Source: Roseibacillus persicicus (lineage in GTDB: Bacteria; Verrucomicrobiota; Verrucomicrobiia; Verrucomicrobiales; Akkermansiaceae). Taken from it: a stretch of DNA of 64,000 bases. Below are positions 1 to 9,672 of this stretch, in pieces. How positions within the stretch are numbered: the stretch's first letter is position 1; each line of letters begins with the position of its first letter. Both the position numbers and the translations under genes were made by a program. The notes under the pieces were generated by a model that did no database searches, had not been told where the DNA came from, and saw nothing but the letters and a program-made list of their open reading frames with translations. The stretch is from positions 62,001-126,000 of the forward strand of contig NZ_BMXI01000014.1 of NCBI RefSeq assembly GCF_014651675.1, written 5' to 3'.

Positions 1-1
1 A

Positions 2-850
2 TACGGAGCCTTCGTCGAAATCGAAAAAGGAGTGGAAGGTCTCGTTCACGTCTCCGAACTCTCTTGGGTCAAGCGCATCACTCGCCCGAGCGATGTCCTC
101 GAACTCGACCAGGAGCTCAAGGCAGTTGTCCTTGGCATCAGCGAAGACGAGCAGAAGATTTCCCTCGGTGTCCGCCAGCTCGAAGAGAACCCATGGGACG
201 AAATCGAGTCTCGCTACCCAATCGGCAAGCAGGTCAAAGGAGAAATCCGCAACCTCACTGCCTACGGCGCCTTCATGGGCCTCGAGGAAGGTATCGATGG
301 CATGATTCACGTCTCCGACCTCTCTTGGACTCGCAAGATCAACCACCCCTCCGAAATCCTCAAGAAGGGCGACGAAGTGGAAGCGGTTGTTCTCAGCATC
401 GACAAAGAGAACCAGCGCGTGTCCATGGGCATGAAGCAGCTCGACAACGACCCATGGTCCGACATCGACAGCAAGTTCAAGGTCGGCGACATAGTCAAAG
501 GAACTGTCGCGAAGATCGCCAGCTTTGGTGCCTTCGTCAGCCTCGACGGCGATATCGACGGACTCATCCACATCTCGCAGCTTAGCGAAGAGCACGTGGA
601 GCGCGTCAAAGACGTCATCAAGGTCGGCGACGAAGTGGAAGCCCGCGTTATCAAGGTCGACAAGATCGAGCGCCGCGTCGGACTTTCCATCAAGGCTGTT
701 GCCTACACCGACGACCAGTTGGAGAAAGAAAGCGCCAGCTTCGAGACCCTTCGCCCAGCCGGCGACCTTGTGGGACTCGAGCAAGCCTTCAACCTCGCCT
801 CCTCCTCGACTCCGGAAACGGAAGAGTGGAGCCCAAGCGACGACAAGTAA
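2..850 (+). CDS. rpsA: 30S ribosomal protein S1, C-terminal part (5' end outside window)
   Basis: The reading frame is open to the left edge, so this is the last 282 residues of a longer protein. It contains the end of one S1 RNA-binding domain and two further complete ones, each with the typical pattern of YGAF, then GLVH/GMIH/GLIH followed by a V/I-S-x-L motif. The domains are linked by ENPWD/NDPWSD sequences seen in S1 proteins. S1 binds mRNA on the 30S subunit and helps load leaders that lack a good Shine-Dalgarno site, which fits the weak ribosome binding sites in this window. A 40-residue acidic tail follows the last domain. A strong terminator follows directly, so the gene ends its transcript here. 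Confidence 0.95.
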   Translation, partial: YGAFVEIEKGVEGLVHVSELSWVKRITRPSDVLELDQELKAVVLGISEDEQKISLGVRQLEENPWDEIESRYPIGKQVKGEIRNLTAYGAFMGLEEGIDGMIHVSDLSWTRKINHPSEILKKGDEVEAVVLSIDKENQRVSMGMKQLDNDPWSDIDSKFKVGDIVKGTVAKIASFGAFVSLDGDIDGLIHISQLSEEHVERVKDVIKVGDEVEARVIKVDKIERRVGLSIKAVAYTDDQLEKESASFETLRPAGDLVGLEQAFNLASSSTPETEEWSPSDDK

Positions 851-878
851 GACTGGCTCTTCTAACAAACGATTCTTC

Positions 879-910
879 AAAAACGCCTCGGGAAACCGGG
901 GCGTTTTTTT
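879..910 (+). terminator. Rho-independent terminator of rpsA
   Basis: AACGCC pairs with GGCGTT around an inner CGG/CCG stem with a GAAA tetraloop, followed by a run of seven T. It starts 29 bases after the rpsA stop codon. Confidence 0.9.
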
Positions 911-1106
911 GTTGGCGACTGTGCCTCGGACGGGAGGGATTCATTTTCGAGGGAGAAATCCCAGCCAGCCCGCCGAGTCCTTTTTGGGGGCTGTTTCCCT
1001 AAAGGACGGGCACGGGACGAATCTTGCTGGTGGGCAAGCTGTCGCGGCTACTGGCTAGTGCAACTTCCGCCTTCCGATCCCGCCCCTGATCGTTACACTG
1101 CCGCCG

Positions 1107-2042
1107 ATGGCTGGCTTCGATGCTCCTTTTTTTGAAAAGCTCTGGGCGGCGTGCTACTCGCGCTATCGCCGACCGGTTGAGGGGGTGCTCCTTCCAGAGG
1201 ATGTGACCAAGGAAAGGGTCGTGGAACTTTGGGATCGCCTGATGAGCCGTTATCCCCAATTGCCGGGCAAGCCCGCGTTCTCCGCCGCTTTGCTCGATGA
1301 AGCTTATGAGGGCTCCCGACACCAGGTCCGGGGTGAGCGCACGGAAAACGCGGACCCCCAGCGGCATCACGACCCCGACGACCAGCGCTACGAGGCGAAT
1401 CTGGATTTGGACAAGCTGCAGCAGCGCAGCGCGGACGACTCCTTCGTGGATCGTGAGTGGAATCTCTTGGCGCCCCTGCTCCGTCCCTTTGGTTTCGCAA
1501 CCCTTGGTCGCAAAGGGATTCGAGACCACGATGCCGAGGATGTCTTCATCGAGACCTTTGCCGAGTTGCCCCGTCTCAAAGGCTCCGACCAACGGGCTCC
1601 GATTGAAACGATCAGTCTTTTCGAGGAGATTATTCCGCTCTTTACCAAGATGCTGCAGTTCCGATCCATTGATTGGCGTCGCAGGCAGTCCGCGCTCAAG
1701 AACCAGCCCAATACCCAGCATTCCTATGAAGATCTGACCGAGGAGCAGGAGAATCGGCGTCAATTCGAGGACAAGTCCGCCCGGGTCTTCGGAGATCCTG
1801 CCGACCTGACCTTCGACCGTATTTATGAGCTGTGTGAGGAAGAGCTCACGGCCTTGGAGTGGGAGCTGGTCTTCGCCATTCACGTCGGACAGACCCACAC
1901 TATGGGCGAGCTTTTGGACGAGAAAGAGATTTTGGGCAAACTGGCGCTTAAGCCCACGGATTCAACCTCCAAAAAGCGTCGGGTCCTCAACGAGCATCTT
2001 CATGGAGCCCTCCACAAGTTGGCCAAAGTGCTGCAAAATTGA
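1107..2042 (+). CDS. Divergent sigma-70-like factor (putative)
   Basis: A 311-residue soluble protein. Around residues 141-150 it reads DAEDVFIETF, which resembles the sigma region 2 signature DAED-x-x-QETF, and near 187-193 SIDWRRR resembles the region 2.4 motif of ECF factors. The last 70 residues are helical and basic, as expected for a region-4-like helix-turn-helix. The N-terminal 110 residues and the long insertion between the two regions are unusual for ECF factors. The next gene, 42 bases on, encodes a single-pass membrane protein, matching the usual sigma/anti-sigma arrangement. I infer a regulatory role. A second, conventional pair lies at 50882-52856. The overlapping reverse-strand frame is judged a shadow. 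Confidence 0.55.
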   Translation: MAGFDAPFFEKLWAACYSRYRRPVEGVLLPEDVTKERVVELWDRLMSRYPQLPGKPAFSAALLDEAYEGSRHQVRGERTENADPQRHHDPDDQRYEANLDLDKLQQRSADDSFVDREWNLLAPLLRPFGFATLGRKGIRDHDAEDVFIETFAELPRLKGSDQRAPIETISLFEEIIPLFTKMLQFRSIDWRRRQSALKNQPNTQHSYEDLTEEQENRRQFEDKSARVFGDPADLTFDRIYELCEEELTALEWELVFAIHVGQTHTMGELLDEKEILGKLALKPTDSTSKKRRVLNEHLHGALHKLAKVLQN

Positions 2043-2084
2043 AAATCAGGCACATTGCATCCGGTTTAATAATTAACCCCACAA

Positions 2085-2678
2085 ATGAAGATGATTTCCC
2101 CCCAAGACGAGACTCCCGAAGAGCTTCGCGGTATTACCGAGATTCTCGAAAAAAGTCTGCAGCCTCATCCGCAGGAGGAGGTTCCTCCCATGCCCGACGA
2201 TCTGCGGGAGCGCCTGCGGGGCCAGTATGGTGACCAGCAGGCGGCCAGCGAGGTGAAAGCACCCGGGCTCTGGGCACAGTTGAAAAGCCTCTTTGCGCAG
2301 CCTGCTTTTTCCGGAGCTCTTGCTGCCCTCGTGCTGGTGGGAGTTCTCATGTCCCTCCTCCTCAAGCCCGACCCTGCGGGCGAAGCCGAGCAGATGAGAG
2401 GCAAAACGACCGGGCCTTCTTCTTTCACTGCTATCATCCTCTTTGATTTGGACGAAAGCCAAACGAAGGCCGTAATGGAGAGTGGCTATTTCGACTCCGC
2501 CCATCTTCACCCCGTCACCACCGAGGCAGAGCTCATGGATTGGATCTCTCGCGAAGGACAAAGCATCGTGGTGAACGGAGCAACGGGTGAAATCCGTCAC
2601 GAAGATGGACGCCAAGTCCCCATGCCAGCCAAAGAGTCCGACATCGCCGATCTTGTCGCCGAGCTTTTGGCAAAATAA
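2085..2678 (+). CDS. Single-pass membrane protein, putative anti-sigma partner
   Basis: 197 residues with a cytoplasmic-looking N-terminal segment (1-70) rich in Glu, Pro and Arg, one hydrophobic helix at about 75-93, and a periplasmic C-terminal domain of about 100 residues. No zinc-binding anti-sigma motif is visible. The role is inferred from topology and from following the sigma-like gene by 42 bases. A second in-frame ATG two codons downstream is an equally possible start. The C-terminal domain has no family that I recognise. Confidence 0.55.
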   Translation: MKMISPQDETPEELRGITEILEKSLQPHPQEEVPPMPDDLRERLRGQYGDQQAASEVKAPGLWAQLKSLFAQPAFSGALAALVLVGVLMSLLLKPDPAGEAEQMRGKTTGPSSFTAIILFDLDESQTKAVMESGYFDSAHLHPVTTEAELMDWISREGQSIVVNGATGEIRHEDGRQVPMPAKESDIADLVAELLAK

Positions 2679-3332
2679 CCGAGCGGCGGCGATCCTGTCC
2701 GGCCGCCTTCCGGTCATCCCAAATCGGCCAGCTAAAAAAAGAGGTCAACCCCTTTGGGGGGATTCCTTCCCTCGTCGGTTTTGGGAAAAGTTCTTTTCGT
2801 CGAGCAGCGAGCCTTGTCGATAAACGGAGGCCTTGCTTGCCGTAATATCTTCGCGCTCTTTCAACTCTAAAGAAGCGGTGATTTCTAAGTAGTCACCAAA
2901 TACATGAATTCATTTTCATAAGATATCGATTTCCTTGAGGAGATGCGGTTTACCGTAAGAAAGTTCACTGAATCAATAGACAGGTTGAGTGGTGGATTTG
3001 TAATTTTATGTAAAATGCTCTTCCTCCCGAAATGATGATTTCTTTCACCTAAATTTGCGAAAAGAGCGGGAAAAAAATTCAAAACAAGTGAACTTAATTT
3101 TTCGTGGCGTGTCTCAGTCCCTGTAGTTTCAAAGGAATCCAGTAATTCGCTGCTTGGGAATCCAATGTTGATTCGTTTGAGGCTACTTCGCTTAGCATCA
3201 ATCTATTTTGCCCAATCACAAATGATTTCAATATTGTTACAAATCGAGTGCTGGCCCGGAACGTGCTTTCCGCAGATATCTTCCCTGTAATCTCACTTGT
3301 ATAAATTCAATTTCTGATCTGTCTTCCCATCC
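2679..3332. other. AT-rich intergenic region before the exopolysaccharide locus
   Basis: About 650 bases with no convincing gene. A weak GC-rich inverted repeat lies just after the upstream stop codon. Base composition then becomes AT-rich. A TATAAA box near 3300 lies about 30 bases before the next start and could be part of the promoter for the polysaccharide operon. Short frames here look spurious. Confidence 0.5.
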
Positions 3333-4868
3333 ATGAGGTTCACGCATCCAATGCTCCAGAAGATGTTTCCAGTTTTAGCGGCAGGAGTAGGTCTTGGTTT
3401 TCCGGCTCATGCGCAAAATTTTCTCCCTGCGCCAGGAGAAGGAGTTCCAGCGGAAGCATCCGAGGCTAGTTCCGAAATCCCAGTTCCGGAAACTGACAGC
3501 GCAGAATCCATCGAGGCGGAGAACCTTACTGAAGAGCCTCTGGAGGAAGTTCCCTTGGAGGAGCCAGTAGTCACTCCCGTCGACCCTGTCCCAGTGGTGC
3601 AGCAAGCGACTTCACAAGAAAACTCGTCTGCCTCTGTTGCGCAAAGCGGAGAACTTCTCCCCGGTGGCTCCAACGGCGACTTCAGCCGCGAAGGCTGGAT
3701 CTTCGGAATAGCCGCCAATGTGGGCTATGATAGCAATATCCTGCAGGATGAAGATGACGAGCAGTCCGATTTTCTGCTGAACTTTGCTCCCACCATCAAC
3801 TTCAGCTCAGCCCCTCCGGGAGGAGCGGAAACGATTTTCGAGTTTAGCTACTCTCCCATTGTTAGGGCCTACCTTGAGAATGAGTCCCAGAATGCCTTCG
3901 ATCAGCTTGGGGGAGCGTCTTTGAACTATCGGGGACCAATCGCGCAGTTTTCTAATATCTTGTTCTTGAGCCAGATTACTCAGGCCGATCGCTTCGCCGA
4001 CGGTCGTACGCAGAATCGTCAAATTTCCTATGTGGGGAAAGGAGAATACCAGTTTTCGGAAAAGACCTCCTTGGCGATCGGTTTGGGGTGGGGTTCGTTC
4101 GAAAGCGACTCTTTCTCTCTTTCCGACGTTGACACCACGTTCGCATCCTTGACCGCCTATTGGGCCTTCACTCCATTGTTGAGGGTCGGACCTTCGGTCC
4201 GATACGCCAAGACCGATTCAACCAACCTTGGAGTCACAGAGTCGACCTCATTTGTTTTGGATATGAGCTATGATGCCACCGGTCTTTTAGACTTGTCGGC
4301 ATTTGCTGGATTCGAATCAGTAGACTTCTCAGGCATTGGAGGAGGGGAGTCGGGTCCGGCATTTGGGATTGCCGCTGATTACCAGGCTCCAAACCGGCCT
4401 TGGTCGTTGCAGGCTGAACTGACCTATCAATCCGTTCAGCAAATCAACAGTCCCACTGACCGTGGGGGTGGGAACGGAGAGGCGCGCGTCGGCGCGAGTG
4501 TTTCTGCGAACTACGATCTCTCCGAATACACCAAGCTTAAGCTCTTGGCGCGTTACGGGACCTTTCCTTCGCCTGACTCGGTGGGTCTTCTTATCAATGA
4601 CTTCGATGTCACTTTGGGGTTGAGCCATAACTTTGGCTCTTGGATTCTCAGTGGGGGCGTTTCCTATGGTTTGGCCTCCTACGAGTCCGTGGGTCCCACC
4701 TCGACCACTCGGGAAGACTTAACGACCGGCAGTTTATTCTTGAAGCATAGAACGACCGCCATTAGTGACCAACTCATCTGGGACAATTCGGTTCGACTTT
4801 CGACTTCTGCGGGAGATCGGGATTGGAACCGTGTTCAGCTAACTTCCGGTCTAAGTATCGATTTTTAG
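3333..4868 (+). CDS. Outer-membrane beta-barrel protein of the exopolysaccharide locus
   Basis: 511 residues. A signal peptide ends at about residue 27 (AHA before QNF). An acidic, Pro/Glu/Val-rich linker runs to about 115. The remainder alternates polar and hydrophobic residues, carries a GYDSNI segment typical of barrel proteins encoded beside polysaccharide exporters, and ends in Phe, a classic outer-membrane insertion signal. It directly precedes wza and wzc, so it probably helps the polymer cross the outer membrane. An alternative ATG six codons downstream would leave a shorter but still adequate signal peptide. Confidence 0.75.
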   Translation: MRFTHPMLQKMFPVLAAGVGLGFPAHAQNFLPAPGEGVPAEASEASSEIPVPETDSAESIEAENLTEEPLEEVPLEEPVVTPVDPVPVVQQATSQENSSASVAQSGELLPGGSNGDFSREGWIFGIAANVGYDSNILQDEDDEQSDFLLNFAPTINFSSAPPGGAETIFEFSYSPIVRAYLENESQNAFDQLGGASLNYRGPIAQFSNILFLSQITQADRFADGRTQNRQISYVGKGEYQFSEKTSLAIGLGWGSFESDSFSLSDVDTTFASLTAYWAFTPLLRVGPSVRYAKTDSTNLGVTESTSFVLDMSYDATGLLDLSAFAGFESVDFSGIGGGESGPAFGIAADYQAPNRPWSLQAELTYQSVQQINSPTDRGGGNGEARVGASVSANYDLSEYTKLKLLARYGTFPSPDSVGLLINDFDVTLGLSHNFGSWILSGGVSYGLASYESVGPTSTTREDLTTGSLFLKHRTTAISDQLIWDNSVRLSTSAGDRDWNRVQLTSGLSIDF

Positions 4869-4875
4869 TCAGATT

Positions 4876-4894
4876 CAACAACAACAACAACAAC
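4876..4894 (+). promoter_or_regulatory. (CAA)6 leader immediately before the wza start codon
   Basis: Six CAA units plus C end directly at the chosen ATG and no Shine-Dalgarno sequence is present. A shorter AACAACAACAA leader precedes the start at 24931. Unstructured CAA leaders can favour initiation without Shine-Dalgarno pairing; that role is inferred here. The repeat also argues against the longer frame beginning at 4823, which would translate it as poly-Asn. Confidence 0.5.
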
Positions 4895-5962
4895 ATGCAC
4901 AATCTCACCTTGCGGGTCCTGGCGACCCTCTGTCTCCTGCTGTCTTTGATTCAGTGGGGGCAGGCAGCTGATGTCTATCTTCTAAAGGGAAATGATAAGA
5001 TTCGGCTGAATGTGTTCGGCGAGCCGGATATGAGTCGTGAGGTTCAGCTTACTGTGACCGGAGAGGCTTCTTTACCTCTGATCGGTTCAGTCAAGTTGGG
5101 TGGGTTGAGCCTTTTGGATGCAGAGGCGAAGATTACTGAACTCTACAAAGGCGATTATCTCATTTCCCCTCAGGTTAGTGTTAATTTGATGAATGCTGCT
5201 GATGAACAGGTAATGGTCATGGGCGCGGTTCTTAAGCCTGGACCGGTCACAATTCCGGCCAACACTTCTCTTGATTTGGTGAGCGCTATTAATACGGTGG
5301 GAGGATTGGCTCCCCACGCGTATCCCGAGCGTATCGAGGTGGTGAGCGGTGACAAATCGCAGTTCTATGATTTTGAGAAAGTCACTCTTGCTGGCACAAA
5401 TCCGGTCGTTCTTAAGCACGGTGATATTGTGAACGTTGCTACCAATCCTTATGTGAATAAGCATGTCACTATCCTCGGCGAGGTAGAAATGGCAGGTCAG
5501 CTGATCTTTCCGCGCACTGGAGAACTCGATATTGAAACAGCTATTGGAATGGCCAAGGGTTTGACCGAGGAGGCCGATCCTGAACGAATCACCCTTAAGC
5601 GAGCTGGGAAGATCTATTCGGGCGCTCTGAGTACCCAGGCACGGGCCAAGGTCATGCCTGGAGATATCATCACCGTCCCCAAGAGTCGCTTCGTCGACAA
5701 ATACATCACGATGTTGGGCGAAGTGGCAAAGCCCGGGCAAGTGGAATTCCCGATTGATGGAAGGCTTGATTTGTTGACCGCGGTTTCTCTTGCGGGTGGC
5801 TTCGACCGTCTTGCCAACAAGAAGAAAGTCACCGTATCGCGGCAGACTGCTGGAGGGACCCAGGTCGTCGAATTCGATGTTACGGATATGGAAGAGGGTA
5901 AGATTAAACTGCACTACCTCATGCCGGGAGACTCAGTGAATGTGCCGGTTCGTCGTTTCTAA
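4895..5962 (+). CDS. wza: Wza-type polysaccharide export protein
   Basis: 355 residues from the ATG after the CAA leader; the longer frame from 4823 would hide the signal peptide. The signal peptide ends at about residue 24 (GQA). A Poly_export domain (about 28-105) begins with LLKGNDKIRLNVFGE. Three SLBB-like repeats follow, each opening with a pattern such as VMGAVLKPG, ILGEVEMAG or MLGEVAKPG. No lipobox Cys is visible, so unlike E. coli Wza it may not be a lipoprotein. The family forms the outer-membrane export channel for capsule or exopolysaccharide and works with the co-polymerase encoded next. Confidence 0.9.
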   Translation: MHNLTLRVLATLCLLLSLIQWGQAADVYLLKGNDKIRLNVFGEPDMSREVQLTVTGEASLPLIGSVKLGGLSLLDAEAKITELYKGDYLISPQVSVNLMNAADEQVMVMGAVLKPGPVTIPANTSLDLVSAINTVGGLAPHAYPERIEVVSGDKSQFYDFEKVTLAGTNPVVLKHGDIVNVATNPYVNKHVTILGEVEMAGQLIFPRTGELDIETAIGMAKGLTEEADPERITLKRAGKIYSGALSTQARAKVMPGDIITVPKSRFVDKYITMLGEVAKPGQVEFPIDGRLDLLTAVSLAGGFDRLANKKKVTVSRQTAGGTQVVEFDVTDMEEGKIKLHYLMPGDSVNVPVRRF

Positions 5963-6011
5963 TCTCGATGGGACCGCTTCCGCCCTCTTTTCTCACTTCA
6001 ATTTTTAGATT

Positions 6012-8123
6012 ATGCCAGTAGCTAAAGCCAAAAAGGCTCCGACTCCTCCGCGTTCCGATGACTTTTCGCAAGAAATGATGGAGTCTGGTGAGGGGATTCT
6101 CAATCTCAAGGACCTCGTCACCCGCATTCTCGCTCGTTGGCCTTGGATTATCCTCTGCCTACTTTTAGGTGTTTCCACTGCCTTTTTTATCATCTGGCGT
6201 TCCGCTCCCGAGTTTAAGTCTACGACCACCATTTTGGTTCGCGACAGCAGCGTGGATGCTTTTGGGAAAAATGATGCTGGGGATTTTGATGTTAAAAATG
6301 AAGAGGCCCTCGAAACCATTCGTTCAGGCCTCACCACCTTGGAAATGTGCGAGGCGATCGCGAATGAGCCCCACATCCGCAAGCTTTCCCACCTCATTCC
6401 TCTCGGACCCAAGCCGCTTCCTTTTATGGGTGATCCGGACCGTGGCAAGATTAAGTCCAAGGTCCCTCCTGCAGCCGAGTTGGCCCAGATGATTCAGGAT
6501 TGGGTCTCTGTTGAGGTGCGGCGCAATACGCGCTTGATCGATATTTCGGTTGTTCACGAGGACCCGCTCGTTGCCCGTGAACTGGCCAACGAGTTCGTCG
6601 CGCAGTACGACAAACAGCGAATTGAGAAGAAGGCCAGTGTGAGCCAGGAGAATCTTCAGTATCTCATCGGCGAAACCAAGCGGGTGAAGACCGACCTTCA
6701 GGAGGCTCAAAATGTTTCCGCCAGTTATTCCTCGCCCCTTGAACTTGAAAAGGCGCTCACGGTATCGGAAGCCAACGCCAAGTCACTTTCTCTCCGCTAT
6801 GGTCCCCTGCATCCCACGATGCGGGAAGCCAATGATCAGTTGGAGAGTGCCCGCGAACAACTTCGGATGAGCCTGCTGCGGGCGATGGATAATCCTGTCG
6901 ATGCCGAATACTGGGCTTCCTATCGGAAAGAAGAAGGAGACTTGGAGACGGTGGAGTCCCTCAACCGAATTCGGGATCTCTTCATCGCGCGCCACACCGT
7001 GCTAGAGAGCGAAATCGAAAGTCAAAACCTTCTCTACTCGACCATTCTCGCGCAGATGGAAACGCTCGAACTCGGCCCTGATGGCAGTTCGTCCGAGGTG
7101 TCCCGTCAGTCTGCCGCTCGCGAGGGCGAACAAATCGCTCCTCGCAAATCCCTCATTCTTGCCGGTGGGGTCATGGGTGGTTTCGCCATCGGCCTCGGTC
7201 TCGCCTTCTTGCTTCAGCTCGTCGATAGCAAGTATCATAGCCCGGGCGATCTGGAATCCCAATTTGACTACCCGGTGCTCGCTGCCATTACCGATATCCC
7301 TGAGCTGTCGAAAGCAACTCAATCGGTTTCAACTGAGAAGAGCAAGCGGCGCAGCAAGGAGGGAGCCAGTGGGCAGCCGTCGGCTGGCTTGCTCTTCGCC
7401 AACGACGCCATCAAGTCCAACTATCTCGAAATGTTTCGGGTTTTGCGCACTTCCGTTGCTCTCTTGGGACCAGCGCATGAACGCAAGGTGACGATGGTAA
7501 CTTCCGCTACTCCCGGGGAAGGGAAAACCTTTGTGGCTTCGAATTTGGCCTCTGCATTCGCGCAGCAAGGACAGAAGACTCTCCTCATCGACTTCGATTT
7601 GCGTAAGCCCTCGGTGCACAAGCTCTTCGGGCATACACGGGATCAGCAGGCTGGATTGGTAGAGCTCCTGGTGGCCAAGGCTCAGCTGGGCGACATTTTT
7701 CAAAGTTGTGGGTCGGTTCAGAACCTCACTCTGGCCCTTTCGGGAAGTCCTGCACCCAATCCCGGGGAGCTTCTAGAATCCACTCGCATCAAGGCGCTCT
7801 TTGATGAGTTGCGGAAACACTTCGAACAGATTGTGGTGGATACCGCTCCGATTCTCCCTGTTCCCGATTCGCGCTTGATTGCTCCTCTCGTTGACAATTT
7901 GCTCCTCGTCGTGCGGGCCGAGCAGACCACTCGGGGGATGGTGAGTAGTGTGCTCTCTGTTCTCGAAAATGCAGACGCAGGACCGGAGGGAATTGTGCTT
8001 AATGGCTACAACGAGCGCAAAGCTTTCGGAGGGAAATATTCTTACGGTTATGACCAATATGGGTACGGATCTAGCTACGGCGACGTCTACGGGGATGGCT
8101 CATCCTCCAAGACTCCCAAGTAG
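6012..8123 (+). CDS. wzc: Wzc-like polysaccharide co-polymerase with BY-kinase domain
   Basis: 703 residues. TM1 is at about 43-62, followed by a Wzz-type periplasmic domain with coiled-coil segments (about 200-360). TM2 is at about 379-402, then the cytoplasmic P-loop domain. Walker A is SATPGEGKTF (about 498-507), Walker A' is LLIDFDLRKP (about 524) and Walker B is IVVDTAP (about 607). The C-terminal 25 residues hold a Tyr cluster (YGYDQYGYGSSYG), the usual autophosphorylation tail of bacterial tyrosine kinases. The protein controls chain length and export together with Wza, encoded 49 bases upstream. The tail supports phosphorylation-based control. Confidence 0.93.
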   Translation: MPVAKAKKAPTPPRSDDFSQEMMESGEGILNLKDLVTRILARWPWIILCLLLGVSTAFFIIWRSAPEFKSTTTILVRDSSVDAFGKNDAGDFDVKNEEALETIRSGLTTLEMCEAIANEPHIRKLSHLIPLGPKPLPFMGDPDRGKIKSKVPPAAELAQMIQDWVSVEVRRNTRLIDISVVHEDPLVARELANEFVAQYDKQRIEKKASVSQENLQYLIGETKRVKTDLQEAQNVSASYSSPLELEKALTVSEANAKSLSLRYGPLHPTMREANDQLESAREQLRMSLLRAMDNPVDAEYWASYRKEEGDLETVESLNRIRDLFIARHTVLESEIESQNLLYSTILAQMETLELGPDGSSSEVSRQSAAREGEQIAPRKSLILAGGVMGGFAIGLGLAFLLQLVDSKYHSPGDLESQFDYPVLAAITDIPELSKATQSVSTEKSKRRSKEGASGQPSAGLLFANDAIKSNYLEMFRVLRTSVALLGPAHERKVTMVTSATPGEGKTFVASNLASAFAQQGQKTLLIDFDLRKPSVHKLFGHTRDQQAGLVELLVAKAQLGDIFQSCGSVQNLTLALSGSPAPNPGELLESTRIKALFDELRKHFEQIVVDTAPILPVPDSRLIAPLVDNLLLVVRAEQTTRGMVSSVLSVLENADAGPEGIVLNGYNERKAFGGKYSYGYDQYGYGSSYGDVYGDGSSSKTPK

Positions 8124-8482
8124 GTGACAGTGATGTCACTGTCTGCTCCGAAAAACTTTCATTTTGTTCTCGCTCCTATCGGTTCTATCAGCTTACTTCC
8201 CGCCCAACGAGATATCAGTTGCTTGCGCGATTAGATATTCTTGAAATCTATCTTAACGGCTTTCCCCGTCACCCCCGAATTGATTGTCCTCGGGTCGTTA
8301 ACCTTGTGGCAGCGCTTGGCGTCTGTCCTCAGCTTTCTCGCATGAGAACGCAGTTAACATCTTCTTTTTCTGAATGGGGTTCTTGCGTCTAGCGAGTGAC
8401 CAATGGCGGACGCTTAACTAGATGTTTGCTTCGAAGTTACTATCTGTAATTCTTGTGAATCCGACTCAGTCAAAACGATAAG
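8124..8482. other. Intergenic region between wzc and gmd
   Basis: About 415 bases up to the chosen gmd start. Apart from the inverted repeat near its start, no gene or clear RNA element is seen. The region probably carries a promoter for the sugar-nucleotide genes, but no consensus boxes stand out. Confidence 0.4.
8126..8143. repeat. 18-bp perfect inverted repeat after wzc
   Basis: GACAGTGA and TCACTGTC are separated by TG, starting two bases after the stop codon. There is no T-run, so it may be a transcript-end hairpin or a protein-binding site rather than a classical terminator. A weaker GAGTGA/TCACTC repeat occurs at 25758-25778. Confidence 0.6.
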
Positions 8483-8539
8483 ATGTTTCGGGGTTCGCAA
8501 ACCTTCGAGGAAGAAATACTTAATCAAAAATTCTTAAAA

Positions 8540-9595
8540 ATGAAAAAAGCACTTATCAGTGGAATTACCGGACAAGACGGGTCTTATCTCGCGGAGCAAC
8601 TTCTGGAAAAAGGTTATGAGGTGCACGGCATGATTCGCCGGGCCTCTTCCTTCAATACTTCTCGTATCGATCACCTTCATGACGATCCCAATGTAGGCGG
8701 GCAGTCCCTCTTTCTTCACTACAGCGACCTGACCGATTCATCGAATTTGAATCGTCTCTTGGAAAAGATTGAGCCTGACGAGATCTACAACTTGGGTGCC
8801 CAGAGCCACGTGCAGGTTTCTTTTGAAGTGCCCGAATACACTGTCGATGTCGATGGGGTGGGGACTCTTCGTTTCTTGGATGCCATCAAGGAAGCCGGTT
8901 TGAAAGACAAGACCCGCTTCTACCAGGCCTCCACCTCAGAGCTCTACGGTAAGGTGCAGGAAATCCCTCAAACGGAAACGACTCCCTTTTATCCTCGCTC
9001 TCCCTACGCCGTCGCCAAGCAATATGCTTACTGGATGGTGGTGAACTACCGCGAGTCCTATGACCTGCACGCTTCCAATGGAATCCTCTTCAATCACGAG
9101 TCTCCCCGTCGCGGCGGCACCTTCGTGACCCGCAAGATCACCCAGGCGGTCGCCCGCATCAAGTTGGGCCTGCAGGAGAAACTCACCATGGGCAACATCG
9201 ATGCCAAGCGGGATTGGGGCTATGCACCGGAATACACCGAAGGCATGTGGCGCATCCTCCAGCAGGATGAGCCCGACGATTATGTCCTTGCCACCAACCG
9301 GACCACCACCGTGCGTGACTTCATCACCATGTCCTTCAAAAACATCGGAGTGGAGATTGCCTATCAGGGGGAAGGGGTCAACGAGACAGCCATCGACACC
9401 GCTACTGGCAAAGTAGTCATGGAAATCAACCCTCGCTACTTCCGTCCTGCTGAGGTGGAACTCCTTATTGGCGACCCGGCCAAGGCCAAGGAGAAGCTCG
9501 GTTGGGAACCCACCACCCACGTCGAGGAACTCTGCCGCATCATGGTCGAAGCCGACCTCGCCGAAATTAGCAAAGGAATCGTTGGAAGTGCTTGA
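8540..9595 (+). CDS. gmd: GDP-mannose 4,6-dehydratase
   Basis: 351 residues from the ATG that gives the family start [17 protein letters not shown]; the frame extends 19 codons further upstream without support. The Rossmann GxxGxxG motif is at 8-14, STSELYG lies near 131, and the catalytic YAVAK motif is near 156-160. The enzyme converts GDP-D-mannose to GDP-4-dehydro-6-deoxy-D-mannose, the precursor used by the GDP-fucose synthase encoded at 10107. The stop codon is followed at once by a heptamer repeat. Confidence 0.96.
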   Translation: MKKALISGITGQDGSYLAEQLLEKGYEVHGMIRRASSFNTSRIDHLHDDPNVGGQSLFLHYSDLTDSSNLNRLLEKIEPDEIYNLGAQSHVQVSFEVPEYTVDVDGVGTLRFLDAIKEAGLKDKTRFYQASTSELYGKVQEIPQTETTPFYPRSPYAVAKQYAYWMVVNYRESYDLHASNGILFNHESPRRGGTFVTRKITQAVARIKLGLQEKLTMGNIDAKRDWGYAPEYTEGMWRILQQDEPDDYVLATNRTTTVRDFITMSFKNIGVEIAYQGEGVNETAIDTATGKVVMEINPRYFRPAEVELLIGDPAKAKEKLGWEPTTHVEELCRIMVEADLAEISKGIVGSA

Positions 9596-9615
9596 GACAG
9601 GGGACAGGGGACAGG
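9596..9615 (+). repeat. Upstream heptamer array, GACAGGG x2.9
   Basis: A perfect period-7 repeat beginning on the base after the gmd stop codon. It forms the left boundary of the inserted four-helix-bundle gene. A reverse-oriented related heptamer array lies on the right side at 10024-10067. Confidence 0.8.
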
Positions 9616-9672
9616 TTTCAGGTCGACTCGTTTTGGAGTTGGCAGGGTTTGGGGGAGTGGATTCAGTTGGGA

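Noticed and set aside
999-1898. 299-residue reverse-strand frame over the sigma-like gene
   Set aside because: It mirrors the codon structure of the forward gene, shows no family motif, and the forward frame has sigma-like signatures and a matching partner gene.
2885-3082. 65-residue reverse frame in the AT-rich gap before the polysaccharide locus
   Set aside because: Short, AT-driven composition and no recognisable features.
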